Origin: Montifringilla adamsi
Lineage: Eukaryota; Chordata; Aves; Passeriformes; Passeridae
NCBI GenBank assembly: GCA_017590115.1
Contig: JAGGNK010006559.1
Span: 12,168,162 to 12,232,161, forward strand
Direction of reading: 5' to 3'
DNA length: 64,000 bases
How positions within the stretch are numbered: position 1 is the first letter of the stretch; each line of letters starts with the position of its first letter. Below, piece after piece: positions 41,963 through 54,413 of this stretch. Below the pieces are notes generated by a model. It did not search any database. It was given only the letters and a program-made list of their open reading frames with translations, and was not told where the DNA came from. The position numbers were made by a program, and so were the translations under genes.

Positions 41963-43199
41963 TTTATCTGTGGCTCCTTTTAGTGGAAAAGATGTAATGC
42001 ACTCATAGAGTTCCTATCCAACAGAAATTATAAACTTCCTGTTTGATACCCTATTGACATCTTGAAGCAGTGTCATAATTCACGACAAGGGATTCTTGGC
42101 TGTTACTACAATCTCTGCAAATTATCATGCTGTCTTCAAATGGTAAGAGCCCTATAATAGTTGTACAATGAAATGTCAAGTAAGGCCCAACAGCAGCAGC
42201 ACAAAACTCACCTTTTCTCTTCTTGCATAAGATAACAGAATTTTGGCTCTGGTTTTATGAATTTGAATATTTTATCCTGAATGAGGGCCCCAAAAATATT
42301 TTACAATGTTACTCCTTCTCTGTGCCCAATTCTAAACTTAATGTTGAACAATTATCACTCCGAAATCTATTTATTCATTGTTGCGACCAGTAAGGACTTA
42401 AAATTCAAAGAAAAACTGATTTTGTGTGCTGATTTTTTTCATAGATTTGCTGCCACCTCCAAGTAATTTCTTAATTATGATGCACTCTCAACAAACCCTT
42501 ATCACTCCTTGTTTCTGCTTACACAGATGCTGCGGATGTCTGTTTTCATAGTTGTTGTTACGTGGATATTTGCTCACAATTAACAACTTTGTGTCTCTGT
42601 AACTGAAGTTATTTTCCATGTCAAACCCCACATTTCTGAGCCTATAGCATGTGCCAGTTTGAGAAGGTTTTTAATTGTGAACTGTAATGGTGATATTTAA
42701 CACTGTAGAAGGAATTTCTTTTGTAATAGATATGTGAGGGACCAAAGTGAAACTCCATCCAGCTTATATAGAGAAAAGTTTCCAGAGAATGCAACTTGTT
42801 TTTGAGAAAACTTAAAATACCAAGTGTCAGATAATCAATGCTACACTGGAAAGAGATTCATCAGGGAGATAGAATGGCCTAACAAACTGAAGGCTTTATA
42901 AATCAATGCAAGGATCCTGCAGTAGACCTGGTAGTGCAAAGGGAATTAACAGTTCACCAAATAATGATGTAAAAGACTCTGCATGGGACACACTAAGCCA
43001 GCAGTTGGGTACATTGGTTGAATGAGATCAGCCCAACAACATTTCCCTGAAGGGCAGGGAAATGTCAAGTTCAAAGATGAAATGCTGTGCCAAGAGCTCA
43101 ATGGCTTCACACAAGAGCAGCAAGCATAGAGACAGAAGCTTTTGTCTCTCTCAGCAAATGAGAAGATGAGGATGTATATCACCATCTGGAATGGGGAAA

Positions 43200-44072
43200 A
43201 GGAGCAGCCTCAGTGTGGAGGGTTGACTGTGGCTGAATGCCAGGTGCTCACCAAGCCACTTATCACTCCCTCCCATCAAGTGAACAGGGGAAAATATGGC
43301 AAAAACCTTAGGAGGGTTGCTGTCAGTTCATCATACACTCTCTCTGTCACTCCTTCCCCCTCCCTGTCTTCCACTTCTCCAGCGTGGGGTTCCTCCCATG
43401 GGAGAGAGCACACCATGAACTTCTCCAACATGAGTCCTTCCCCTGGGATACAGGTCTTCATTAACTGCTCCAGCGGTCCCTTCCACAAGGTCCACTCCTG
43501 CAGGACCAGGCTGCTCCAGTGTGGATCCCCTCAAGGGTCACAAGCCCTTCCAGAAAACCTGCTCCAGGGTGAGCTCCTCTCTCCACAAGACCACAGATCC
43601 TACAAGGAGCCTGCTCCAGTCCAGGCTTCCCCTAGGCTCACAAGCTTCTTTCAGGCATCCATGGGTTGCAGATGAATCTCTGCTTCACCATGGATCTCCA
43701 TGGGCTGCAGGGCACAGCTGCCACACCATGGTTTGAAAAACAGCCTGGGGAAATCTCTGCTCTGGTGCCTGGAGACCTCCTCCCCTTCTTTCTACTCTGA
43801 CCCTGCTATCTGCAGGGCAATTTCTTGCACACGTTCTCACTCGTCTCTCCTGGCTGCTGTTGTACTACATTTTTTTTTTTCTCTTCTTAAAATCCCTATC
43901 CCAGAGGCTCTATCACCATCGCAGGCGGTATGAGCCTTGGCCAGCAGCAGGTTCATCTTGGAACCAGCTGGCATTGACTCTGTTGGAGAAGGGGGAACCT
44001 TCTGGCATCTTCTCACAAAAGTCACCCCTGTAGCCCCCCACTACCAAAACCTTGACACACAAACCCAATACA
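43200..44072 (-). mobile_element. ERVL-type solo LTR, minus orientation
   Basis: Read on the minus strand it begins TGTATTGGGTTTGTGTGTCAAGG TTTTGGTAG (from 44072), a typical start of a widespread bird ERVL LTR. It continues through GGGGGGCTACAGGGGTGAC, GAGCCTCTGGGATAGGGATTTTAAGAAG and repeated CTGGAGCAG/GATCCACACTGGAGCAG units. On the plus strand its last part reads GACTGTGGCTGAATGCCAGGTGC, near the left edge. The several overlapping open frames here are repeats of this LTR, not genes. The left edge is approximate. Confidence 0.85.
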
Positions 44073-47064
44073 CTCATCTAGCTTGCAACTACATCCAAAT
44101 ATAAAAACTTCAGAAGTGGACAGGGAAGTGTGAAAAAGAACAACTTTGCTGTTGTTGCTATGGCCGTGCAGTACAATATACACATAGGCTGACATCTAAA
44201 TCTAAGCTACTCTGAATCAGATTTTCCATTCTTTTAATTGAATTTTATAATGAAAATAAGTAGATAGCTCCTTTAAAAGTATCCATTATTTTCACACAGC
44301 TCTACTAATCATAATAAGACCAGTAATTTCTTAACATAAGATAAAGCTCTATGTCTCCCTCATGTGTAGATAATAAATACTGAACTGCTCCACTAAGACT
44401 TTACACACCATCTCAGCTATTTGTCTAACTGCTGCTCAGTTTAAAAAGTATCACAAAACACTTGTTCCACATCTATATCATTATACAGGACATAAAATAA
44501 TTTCCTATTACCTGGTAACAAATTTAAGATGGGTCTTGTGCAAGCTGCTGTCTCCTGTACTAGACTTCTTCAAGAGAAACCTTTAGAAGAAATTATCTAA
44601 CATGTACTATTGATACCACTGTACTAGTACCAATTGCACTATTGATAAATTAAAACCCATGTGAAGAGGTGGGGATGGGGGAGGGGAGAGGGCTGGAAGC
44701 TCTACTGATACATATTTTTAAATTTAAAAGGTGCAACAGAGAAGGTCAATGACAAAGAAAACAAACTTCAGAAAAGATTCTAAAATCTCCTCCATCATAT
44801 TATTTCTGTGTCATTTTGGGCAAGTTCAATATCTCACCAATGCCTTCAATTCTTAAGTGAAATAGCATAACAATTCTTGCAGAATGTTGTTCAGAAACCA
44901 AGGAAAAACTAGGAAATAAGACAGAGAGATCTGTAAGCATAGTCAAAGATTTAACCTGAATGAGTTTTATGAGGTGTTTGTAAATATTTAGGTGTTTGTA
45001 AATGAAATTACTAATTTGCCTAAAACTATATCTGAGTATGTAGGAATTAGTGGTGGTCTCTCATTAATACTTTGAATATATGCAAGAGGACTTAAACTCT
45101 CAGAGACTATGAGCTGGAGACACTATATGAAACATCTGAATCCATCTCCAAGCAACTCCAGGTGAGAGGTAAGGAAGAAAAGGAAAAAAATCCATCATTT
45201 TTTTAAAATCACAGTCGCAGCTTTATTACAAGGCTAATATTTAATAAGAACTTAAAATACCATTGAGAATATGGAAACATCTACTTTGTATGCATTCAGA
45301 AGAGAGAATTTGGTTTAACAACTGTAATTACCCATGATGAATCCTTCTCCTGTTCCTGTAATTTCTTCAGAGGATTATAATGTACCTGTTGGCCTTTTCC
45401 TATGCAATAAACCTTTTCTGAGGAAACCTGTAGTTATAGTGGATTCATAATACTAAAATAAGCTTTGTTAGCCAGCCCCTTTCGCCCCATTAAACCATCT
45501 AAAGTATCTGCATTGATCTCTTAGTAAAACAGAGACTGTGGCATTCTCTGGAATACGCTCCCTGCAGCAGACTCTTGGCTGCATGTCAAAGTCATTTTTC
45601 CTCTCACCTTTCCTTGACTTGGAGGTCACTTTTTCATCAGATTCAGTTGAGAAACTACTATGAGATATTTTTGTTTATTCAACACTCTGTATTGGCACAT
45701 AGATCACAGGTGTAGTTCAATCCTTGTGCAAAACAAGATTCAAAACTTAAGTCTTCAGAGCTTGCAACTTTGTCACTATGAAAAAGATGGTATTAAATAT
45801 TTTGAGAAGAGTAAATATTTTATGAGAAGAGAAAAGGAAAAGTAAAGAATGGGTTGATCTAAACTGTTCTTCAACTTAAAAGCTATCCTCTAATACCAAA
45901 GTCATTTTTTTAAATATGGAAAAATTATTTCTTCTCATATTTAAAAACATTAAAAGCAGCTAATTTTAAACATAGGACAAAATTGACCTCAATACTTAAA
46001 AATTTCAGAGCAAACTGAGCCACTACTCTCATTTTGCAAATTAAGATGTCCTAAGAACACTTCATAATAAGAAGTCTTAATATGCATGAACTTCTGAACA
46101 ACTATTTTTATTACTGATTAAATTTTTTAATCCCATTCCTGAATTATTTGAAAATTAGGTTTAAATGAAATTAAAAAACCCTATGCAAAGAACATATCCC
46201 ATCAAAGAAATATATAGCTAATCTCTCAGCAAAAGTATACTTTCACATTATTGGTATTAAAAATATGCTTTTATTTTTATGTAAAGTTTGGTCTTAGCAC
46301 ATCATAGAATTAACTGATACATATTTTCAGAGTAGTAATTAAATGCATGGATTTCTTTTATTGAGTCTAAATCTATGGAGAATTTATATAACACGTTCAA
46401 AAATAATCAACAACATTATAATTATAAATTAAGTTCTGCAGGGATAGCAGCTGGGTTATTTGGTGCATACAGTGTGCAAAGACCACCTGGCAGGAACTGA
46501 AGCACATATTTTTAAATATCTAATACACTTCAGAATTAGTGGCACTGTTTTCCCACAGGCCTTCTCTCTGTAATTTCCATGTTTAGACATAAATTGTCAG
46601 GGTAGGAGCCTTTGGCTTCACTGAGATGAAGTTTACTGTACTGAAAAATTAGTGTGTTCATTACTTCTATGTTAAAACTTTATTTAAATAGACATTACAA
46701 GAAAATGTCCTCAGATGGAAGAAATTCTGCCTACCTCAGGGACATCATGAAGACTGCTACAGCCTAAAGGTTAAAAACCAGTGACTCTAAAGAGTAACTT
46801 TTCAAGTTCAAACTCATGAACAATGATTTTTTTTTTAGGGTTATCTTCATCTCAGCTGATTTTCAGATGCCCCACTCTGTTCCCCATACATCCCCATACA
46901 AGTCAACACTTAGAAAATGAGAGAGGTCTTCAAAGCTTTTTAGTCATCTCCATTTCTTTCTTAAATCTACCACAGCTAGTCCCTTCTTTACTGGTCTGCA
47001 CCTGGGTTTTCTTTTTTCACTCCATTTTAGATAAAACTCAGGCATTTTAGCACACACTGCTTAC
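44073..47064. other. AT-rich non-coding DNA
   Basis: Nothing recognised except a G-rich patch (GGGGATGGGGGAGGGGAGAG) at about 44.67 kb. Confidence 0.6.
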
Positions 47065-47137
47065 CTTCTCCTGAATCTCTGAAGCCTTGTGCAGTGTTAT
47101 GCGGCTCCGTTCATCTTGCACACTGCTTTCAAATGAT
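47065..47137 (-). CDS. Candidate coding exon of an unidentified host gene
   Basis: On the minus strand a 73-bp segment lies between an acceptor-like CTGCACTCTTTTTAAAG and a consensus donor AAG|GTAAGCAG. One frame is open and looks protein-like: a charged stretch with residues SFESSVQDERSRITLHKASE followed by IQEK. It could be helical. It is preceded by one base of a split codon and ends in phase 0. It is more GC-rich than the surrounding DNA. The parent gene was not recognised. Splice-site look-alikes are common in 64 kb, so this is a candidate only. Confidence 0.35.
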
Positions 47138-47467
47138 CTTTAAAAAGAGTGCAGTGGAGAGCCTGATGGAAAAGGCTAAAACATAATTAGCTTTTCCTCT
47201 AACACATTTTGATGTAAAGAGCCTGCAGAGAACACGCGACTCATGAGTAGCTATGTGGGATCAAGTGATCTCAAGGTGCCAAGCTGAGGAATAGCACAAA
47301 TGTCAGCTCTCCAGCTGTTGTCACAAAACAGCCTCATGGACATATTTTACAGTTTCTAACACTGTGCCAAGGCAGAGAGAAATCTGAGAGCCTACTTTTC
47401 TGTTTAAATGTGTGAAAATATCAATAACAATCTTGGTATTATCACAAGTCCATGTAATCCCTTAAAG

Positions 47468-47645
47468 ATGGTTCCCTGCTTCAAGTTGCCCAGGGAGGTG
47501 GTGTAGTTGTCGTCTCTGGAAGTAGAGAGGTGTCTGAATGCGGCTGAGGGGGATGTGGTTTAGAGGTAGTCATGGTGGTGCTGGGTTGATGCTTAGACTA
47601 GATGATCTTGAAGGTCTCTTTCAGCCTTGATGATTCTGTGATTCA
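47468..47645 (+). mobile_element. CR1 LINE 3' end, plus orientation
   Basis: A short CR1 tail. It starts near AAGTTGCCCAGGGAGGTGGTG and continues through GACTAGATGATCTTGAAGG and CTCTTTCAGCCTTGATGATTCTGTGATTC, the typical CR1 terminal octamer region. Only the 3' untranslated part and the last few codons of ORF2 remain. Confidence 0.93.
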
Positions 47646-49439
47646 GTAATTTGATGCTAAATATCTGAACAGAACACAAAGAAATGTAAGGAAACCCTTT
47701 ATAGAAATGTATCCTGCTAGGGTTTTCACTAGACTAATATGTTCCACTGCAAAGGAAATTACAGAAATTTGTAGTTTTTGGGATATAAAAATCAAGAATG
47801 GTTTTCCCTTAGGAGAGATGTGGAAAATAACAATTCATTTTTAAAAAAATTAAAGCGACAACAACAGAAAAAGAACAAAACACTTTTACAGAAAGATTAA
47901 AAGAAAAAAAAAAGAATGCTTAATAACCTAATTTTCAGGCTTAGACATCTACATTAGTATTTTAATTCTATAATGAGAAATGTACTCACAATGGGACCTT
48001 AATTACATGTATCTCTTGCTCCTAATTCCCTTTCATTTTACCCTGCACTTTAAAGAGAATTGAAGGGTATTACAGAATTCCAGGGAACTGGAGATAATTC
48101 AAGAAATGGCACTAAATCGGATTTTTACCTCTAAAAAGCTGAACTTAACCCAGCTTCATAACAATTACTGTAAGATAATGTGACGTAAGAAAATATATCT
48201 GTCCAGTTCCTCAGGGAAATAATTTTTAGAAGTTAATAGCCTAGATGGCAAGCACGACAGGAAAATCAGTGACTTAACTGTCTTGTCAATTGAACAATAT
48301 CTTCAGCATTGTGGTTTGCATACACAGCAAGTGAGCAGAAAGAAGCTTTCACTATATTCATCTGTGCTGTTTGCTCTCTGCAGAATCACAGAAGATTTAG
48401 CCTCAAGTACTGTCTATTTTCATTTCTACAAATCCTAAGGTGTTGAAAAAGTAGACATTAACAATGGAAATGAAAATAATATTATTCCTCTTTTTTAACT
48501 TTTATTAATATTTGTGCCTACAGCCAGAGAGAAGGTCAGCACACCACCAGGAGAGATTTTGTTTGAGGAATACAGACACACTACAGCCTGGCAATGAAAA
48601 AAATCCAAATGTTAGAGTGACAAAGTACATGGGGTAAAAGCACTGCATTATTCTCAACAGTACATTCAATTTACTTTAAAAAAAGGTACAGCAAAGAATG
48701 ATGTTTCATTTCCACAGAAAAGAATATAAATACTAAACTATACCAGTGGTAAATCAAGTCAAGGAAACGTTAAAGTGATGGCAAAATCAAAAAAATTATT
48801 TTCATGAAAAATGCTAAATCACTCTCAGGATTTTTGGGAGCTTGAATACTGACATTAAAAACATTTCTTGAGATATCCCAGTGGTGGTTTTACAAGGAAT
48901 GTACTACACTTATTCAACAGGTGAAATGTCTGATTACCATAACAGTCTTAGACACCACTGTTTATTAACTCTGCTGTTCCATTTGGAAGTACAGGAGTAC
49001 CTAGCTTCATTAGTACTTGGATAAAAAACTACTCTATGGGTGGGTTCAGTGAAAGTAAAGAAGCACTAGAAACATATTGCCATTTTTTCTCCATTGTCAC
49101 CTTTCTCCTCTTATGAATACCATAAAATCTAGATGAGTTAGAAAAATGGAACTCTTCCTATTTGTCAAAACAAAACATTTGGAGTTAGAAAAGTTAGACG
49201 TGGTAGCTCCAGGGTTCTTTTTAAATTACGTTTTAAGTCATTACATTCTGCTTAACTAAGATCTTATAGTAGTTTCAGTCAGGTAAGCTACTCCTTGTTT
49301 TCCATGCCAAGGCAGAGTTCAGAGCAATGACCACAGATGAAACCATTCATATATACATAAACGATTTTTCGCTGATCTCTAAGTAAAATAGGGATATTAA
49401 TCATATTTGGGTAATTATATTAAAAAGCTGAAATTCACG
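47646..49439. other. AT-rich non-coding DNA
   Basis: No repeat family, open frame of note or RNA gene was seen. Confidence 0.6.
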
Positions 49440-50370
49440 GGAGCTGTTTTTCCTTTGGCAGCAGGGGCCTGCAGGAGTGTCTGTGTGAGATGAAGATAGA
49501 TGTCTGCTATGTGGAACATTACCAGTTCCACAACAAAACCATAGCAGGACACAGCCAAGGCCATTGATAAAGCTGGTGGCACCTCTAGGAAAAAACACTT
49601 AAGATCAAAAAATGTTTCTGTGAGAAGAGAGAAGAGTGAGGAGGGAAAAAGTATGAGAAATCACCCTGAAAACACCAGTGGTGGGAAAGAAGGGGAATGA
49701 GGTGCCCCAGGCATGAGAGAAGATATTTATGTGCCGCCTATGGAGGACACCAGGGTGGGGAAGGCATTTGCCACGAGCAGGCAAAGAGGATCCATGCTGG
49801 TGCAGATATCCACACTGGAGCCCAAGAAGTGCCCTATACCAGAACACAGGGATATTCCCTCAAGGATCTGGGGCCTGTAAAGCACACACACTGGAGCAGG
49901 TTCATCCTAAAAACTCCAGCTTTTGTGAAGTATCCAAACACTTCAAGTTTATCTTCAAGAACTGTGGTGCATGAAAGCCCAAAATAGAGCAGGGCAATAG
50001 TGTTAGGAGGAAAGACCAGCAGAGAGAAACTGCTAAAAACTGAACACATGGCCCACGTTCTCCATGGTTCAGCAGGGGGAAGGGCAGAACAGTCAGAAAT
50101 GAGGGAGGAGTTTGAGCCTGGGATGAAGAGGGGTTGGGGTGAGAGAGTCTTAATTTTTGCCTTTGCTCCTCACTATTTAAATCTACTGTCATTGGCAACA
50201 CATTAAATACATTTTCTCCAAACTGTCTCTGTTTTGCCTATGGTGGTAACTGGTAGGTCTTCTCCTTGTCTTTTTCCCTACCCAGAGTTAATTCACCTAA
50301 ATTTCTACCCCTCTCCTGTTGAAGAGAGGGAGTGACTGATTTGGCAGCTGGCCCGGGTCTACTCTCCACA
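49440..50370 (+). mobile_element. ERVL-type solo LTR, plus orientation
   Basis: Diverged relative of the LTR at 43.2-44.1 kb, in the opposite orientation. Seen in order: GGTGGCACCTCTAGG followed by a GAGAAGAGAGAAGAGTGAGGAGG block; CTGGAGCCCAAGAAGTG and ACTGGAGCAGGTTCATCC units; ATTAAATACATTTTCTCC; GTTTTGCCTATGGTGGTAACTGGTAG; and an end CCCGGGTCTACTCTCCACA with 3' CA at 50370. The 5' edge is uncertain. Open frames inside it are not genes. Confidence 0.8.
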
Positions 50371-52824
50371 GCCTTAAAACTTTTGCTTCAAATTCTGTAG
50401 TGATTCAATCATCTTCATATTAAATTACACTTTTATTAAGCAACACTTGCTTAATAAAGCAAGTGTATGGGAATTTACACTGTGAATGCCAGTCTTGTTC
50501 ATTGAATAAAATCTGTCACACTAAGTTTCTGTATATGAACTGTTCTTTTTGAAGTTCAAATCACTACTAATGTCTTGAATTTTTTTTCCCTCCCATGTTT
50601 TTCAGACCATGGTTGTGCTTTCAGTATGACAAATGCTTCTCACAGATGTTTTTCATTTTTGGCTCCAAATATATTCTAGTTGTGTAAATAGATACATACT
50701 CATATCAGAAGTGTAAAAAATTAAGGCATCTCATGATTTAGATGTTAACGAAAGAAACACGCTTTTGCAAGTAAATTTACAACATTTGTGTGCAGGAAAT
50801 CTTTATATTTTGTGAAAAACTACTATGTGTACATTGGCAATTTAGCCTAATATTCAGTAGGAATAACTTAAAATTTCCAGAAATTCAAAGGGCAAAGCAT
50901 TATTTACCTCGTCTGTTTGGTCAACAAGAAAATAGGGCTTCCATGTACAGGCTACCTACCTCATTTTCTTGAAGACCTCATAAGTATGCACAGATTGTGA
51001 CTTTGGAAAGAAGCATTGCAAAGGGTAGGGGAAGCAAAAAAACCAACATTAAAAAAATTACTCCTCTAAGATGGTTAGAAGGCAGTGTCTTCCTATGACA
51101 TGAGAGAAGTAACTGCTGGTACTGGATATAGCTTAATTATTTGGATTCTCTTATTTGACTGCAAGGGGTGATGTTGGGTGGGTGAGATGCAGTCAGTCAA
51201 GGAGCTGGTGGCTTCCTCTGGAATGCTTCTCACTGAACATAGAAAATAGTACTAACATTTTTGATTTTGTGAAAACTTCACTTACAGAAATTTGTGTTTT
51301 TTCAAGTTTTCAGTCACAATCCTTTCCCCAAATATTTTCTTCATTCCTACACATTCTGTGAAGGGAAAATTCTAAGAAGCAACATTCAAGATTTCCCAGT
51401 TTATGGAGAGAATTTAAGCTAAGTTCATGTATTTCAAGAAGCAGTAGGACAACATTTTTCTTGGGTCTTACTGTGAAACAACTACCTGAAAGGTTTTCAG
51501 CAATAAATACTTCATATAGCAAGCCCTATATAAGGTCTCTATCAATGTGTATTAAAAACATCCTGGAAATCTAGTGTTTTTTGTAGGTATGGTGTTTATA
51601 AAAGCAATTAATTTTTGATGACTCTGGGGATGTAATTTCATCAGGAATGCTGAAGAACACACTGAACAAAATGCAGTCAAAAACAAGAAAATCTCCTGGA
51701 TTCTGTGAAATAATTATTAAAGAAATTCTTGCAGACCATTGCCTCCAGGTTAGTTCTTCACATTTCCAAATTGCTCAGGGAAGATGACAACTGGGATATA
51801 AAAAAATACCAAAAAGGCCTACATCTTTTGGAACTTTTCTCCCTACCGTTCATTGCCTTTGATGAAAATGAGGAATACCCACAAACTCTCAGAAACAAGA
51901 ATCTTTGTACTCTTTATTTCTTTTATTTTTTTCCCCCAAAGAGACTTACGGACCTTAAGTTATGCTATTTACACTTTAAAAAAAAGGGCAAAGGAAAAAA
52001 AAAATTAAAAAAAACTTACATGAAGCAGAGCCATGACAAATCTTAGAGAGTAAAAATAAATTGCTTCATTGCAATGATAAGCTCCTCTTGTATGTAATTT
52101 ATGAAAAGTCAACTGTCATCAAAATTCTTAATTTATAGTGTTCAACAAAATGCTACTAACTGAAAAGCATTAATCAACATCACCAACTTAATGTGCTTTG
52201 TCAAACTTCTCAGTCTCTTCTGCCAAAGAAGAACATATTTGACAAGTAGATTGATTGGTGAGCTAACAGTGTTTGACTGAGGGGACAGTGTACAATAAAA
52301 ACCTTAAAAAAAGATGTTAGCAGTAATTCTATTTGCTCATACAGAACCTGTGTACAATATTATTATTTTGCAAAATACTTGTCAATAAGACTGATAAATT
52401 ATGTGGTCATAAGAAATTCTGTTTCAAATTTGATTTCATTCTCCTTGTGAAATAATTCATAAAGAGTGAAAATGTGCAACTGATATGAAACATTCCCATT
52501 ACACCTGAATAATAATCAACTACACAGTGTTTTTCTAGCTCAAGTGGTTAAAAAAAGTCATTGAGATTCTGGCTTTCAAGCTTAAGTAAGCAAAGTGAAA
52601 AATAATGTACTTGCTTCTACTTTGTTAAGTGTAACAGATACTGAAGATTTAAGATAGAGAGCATCTCCTTTTAAAAAGAAGGTTTAACTGGGAACCCCAT
52701 ACTTTCTCAGGAAAAAAACATCATTATGTCTTCTTTTTCTTAATTTTCAGGTATTCCAGCTAGTGCAACAAGGTTTTTTTTTCTGAAAGTGGATAGGAAG
52801 AAGGAACTGAAATGGATTATAAAA
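50371..52824. other. AT-rich non-coding DNA up to the left inverted arm
   Basis: A 105-codon frame at 51729-52046 starts at TTG and ends in Lys-rich low-complexity sequence; it is not protein-like. Nothing else was recognised. Confidence 0.6.
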
Positions 52825-53434
52825 GGATATATTTTCCATTGAAAGAGAATAAAAAGTGATAGCTTCTAGAAGCAATTTCCACAGAAAGCTGAAATGCATA
52901 TATTTGATCTTTTTTCCCACTGAAAGAGCAAGTTTAAATACTGCTAGAGAATAAAGGGGAAGGGTTCCATTTATTTATGTGAAAGACTGCTGATTAAAAC
53001 CACACATACACCTAAAGAGAATAACAATCCTCTAGCTTTCATAAATAGGAATTCAAACTATTCTTCCTTTCCAAGATCAGCTTAAACATATTTGATTTTA
53101 AACACTTGGGAGAACATTGGTCTTGTGATGTTTTCTACCCCTTGTTAACTTGAACAGTTGTTTTAACTTCTCTTCTGAGAATGTCCTTAGGCATTGGTTT
53201 TAGGAATGAGAGATTTCAAATTATTCATAACTGTTTAAGGCTTGCAATAATTGGTGGCAGCAGAACTTAAGACAGAACACTCACATTTCTCACTTGCTAT
53301 AATGGTCTCCTTTCCTCTTTTCCAGTATTCTAAGCCTCCTAATAGCCTCCTCATAGTTGCCTAACATGATCTTCTATGAGAGATGATTCTGTTCCTCTTG
53401 GGTAACTTTGAGGTTTCCTTTATGACAATATGTC
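52825..53434 (+). repeat. Left arm of 610-bp inverted repeat flanking the viral fossil
   Basis: This segment is the reverse complement of 56126-56737. Read block by block, nine successive 60-base stretches give only single differences near positions 52861, 52863, 53125 and 53424, plus one T in a T-run near 52910. Identity is therefore about 99%. No viral gene, LTR or CR1 sequence is recognisable in it, and it is AT-rich like the surrounding DNA, so it looks host-derived. Its inner edge is the exact left edge of the hepadnavirus DNA. The outer edge is sharp: the sequence upstream of 52825 does not match that downstream of 56737. Confidence 0.95.
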
Positions 53435-53448
53435 TTAATTTCTTATAG

Positions 53449-53619
53449 AAACTCCCACCTCGTGAAGCCCTTAAATCTGCCATACAGGCTATGCCAGGTT
53501 TGGGATTACTCCCTCCTCCATACGGAGCTCAGCCTAGGTGTTTTTATATTTTGTTATTGTTGTTGCTATATGTTGTACCTTGTGGGCCTTTGAATGTTTC
53601 TGATTATTTTGTTAATTGA
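53449..53619 (+). pseudogene. Hepadnavirus polymerase C-terminal tail / precore overlap (remnant)
   Basis: A 56-codon open stretch follows a TAG at 53446 and ends at TGA 53617-53619. It reads as a basic/Pro-rich part (around PREALKSAIQ, then PPPYGAQPR) followed by a very hydrophobic run of leucines (about 53540-53580). In hepadnaviruses the end of the polymerase gene overlaps the precore region, whose signal peptide is hydrophobic. By position, just before core, this segment fits that overlap. No ATG precedes the hydrophobic run, and its frame differs from the core frame that follows. This is the left edge of the viral DNA: immediately upstream is the host-like inverted arm. The assignment to polymerase tail or precore is inference. 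Confidence 0.6.
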
Positions 53620-54405
53620 TTGTACACAGATCCTGTCAAGGTCTTGCTAGTATTGATACTTTACCTGATGAATTATTTCCTGAAATAAATGAATTAATGT
53701 TGCTTCCCAAAGCTGTGTTACAGCCTTATGATTCTGATTCAAGGAAGAATGTGCATGTATTGTGGGCCCAGCAGTATCTGGAATTAATCAGGGACTTCGT
53801 GGCCACTACAACAGCTATAGGTAAATTAGCAGTTGGTGCTAGACAGTCAGATTCAGAGAACACACCAGTACCATCGGGTTTAGACAACGGTATGATCTCC
53901 AAGAAAATTATGATGATTTATTTGATAGGTTATTAGAAGGTGCGAGATCTAAAACTCTTAATATTTAAATACCTGCACAGATCAATATAGTGGCTGCAAC
54001 TTTACATAAAGAGCAAAAGATCTCAATTAATAGGGCTGCGCATTTGGTGTGGTGCCATATTAATGCCATCACTTGGGGTGAGGCTGCTGTGGCAGAATAT
54101 GTGGCAAAATTTTGGAAAAAAAAAAAAAGACTTGGTTATTAACTTTACCTGCCTTCAGAGGATGTGATGCCCCAACCATTGAAGCAATCACTAGGAGCAT
54201 TAGAGTGGCACCAGTGTCTCAGAAATTGCTAAGAGACCTAGAAGAGAGGGTGGACATAGCAGAAGAAGTAGACCGCAATATAGAACAAAAGTGGTACAAA
54301 CTCAAACTAAAACCACCTATGGAAAGAAAGGAAAATCTAAATCTAAATCAAAAAGCCCCTCTCACAGAACTGCTACGCCATCTCATAGAAGATCCCCTCT
54401 CCTAA
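53616..54405 (+). pseudogene. Hepadnavirus core (capsid) gene, broken
   Basis: Core is the capsid protein that packages pregenomic RNA. The N-terminal part is open from 53616 in one frame, with an acidic helix-like block containing LPDELFPEINEL. No ATG is left at the start (the frame opens at a TTG). The reading changes frame at about 53876, then meets TAA at 53966. It continues through a Trp-rich block (WCHINAITWGEA) and shifts again in a 12-A run at 54117-54128. The conserved block CDAPTIEAITR then follows, and after about 54291 a third shift leads to a Lys/Ser/Arg-rich tail (SKSKSKSPSHR), as expected for the nucleic-acid-binding end of core. Three frame changes and one stop make it a pseudogene. 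The tail runs without a stop into the polymerase frame, probably because of an indel. Confidence 0.88.
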
Positions 54406-54413
54406 CCAATAAT

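Noticed and set aside
43142..43675. 177-codon plus-strand open frame
   Set aside because: Lies in the repeated CTGGAGCAG/CTGCTCCAG units of an ERVL-type LTR.
51729..52046. 105-codon plus-strand open frame
   Set aside because: TTG start, Phe/Lys low-complexity end, no splice context.
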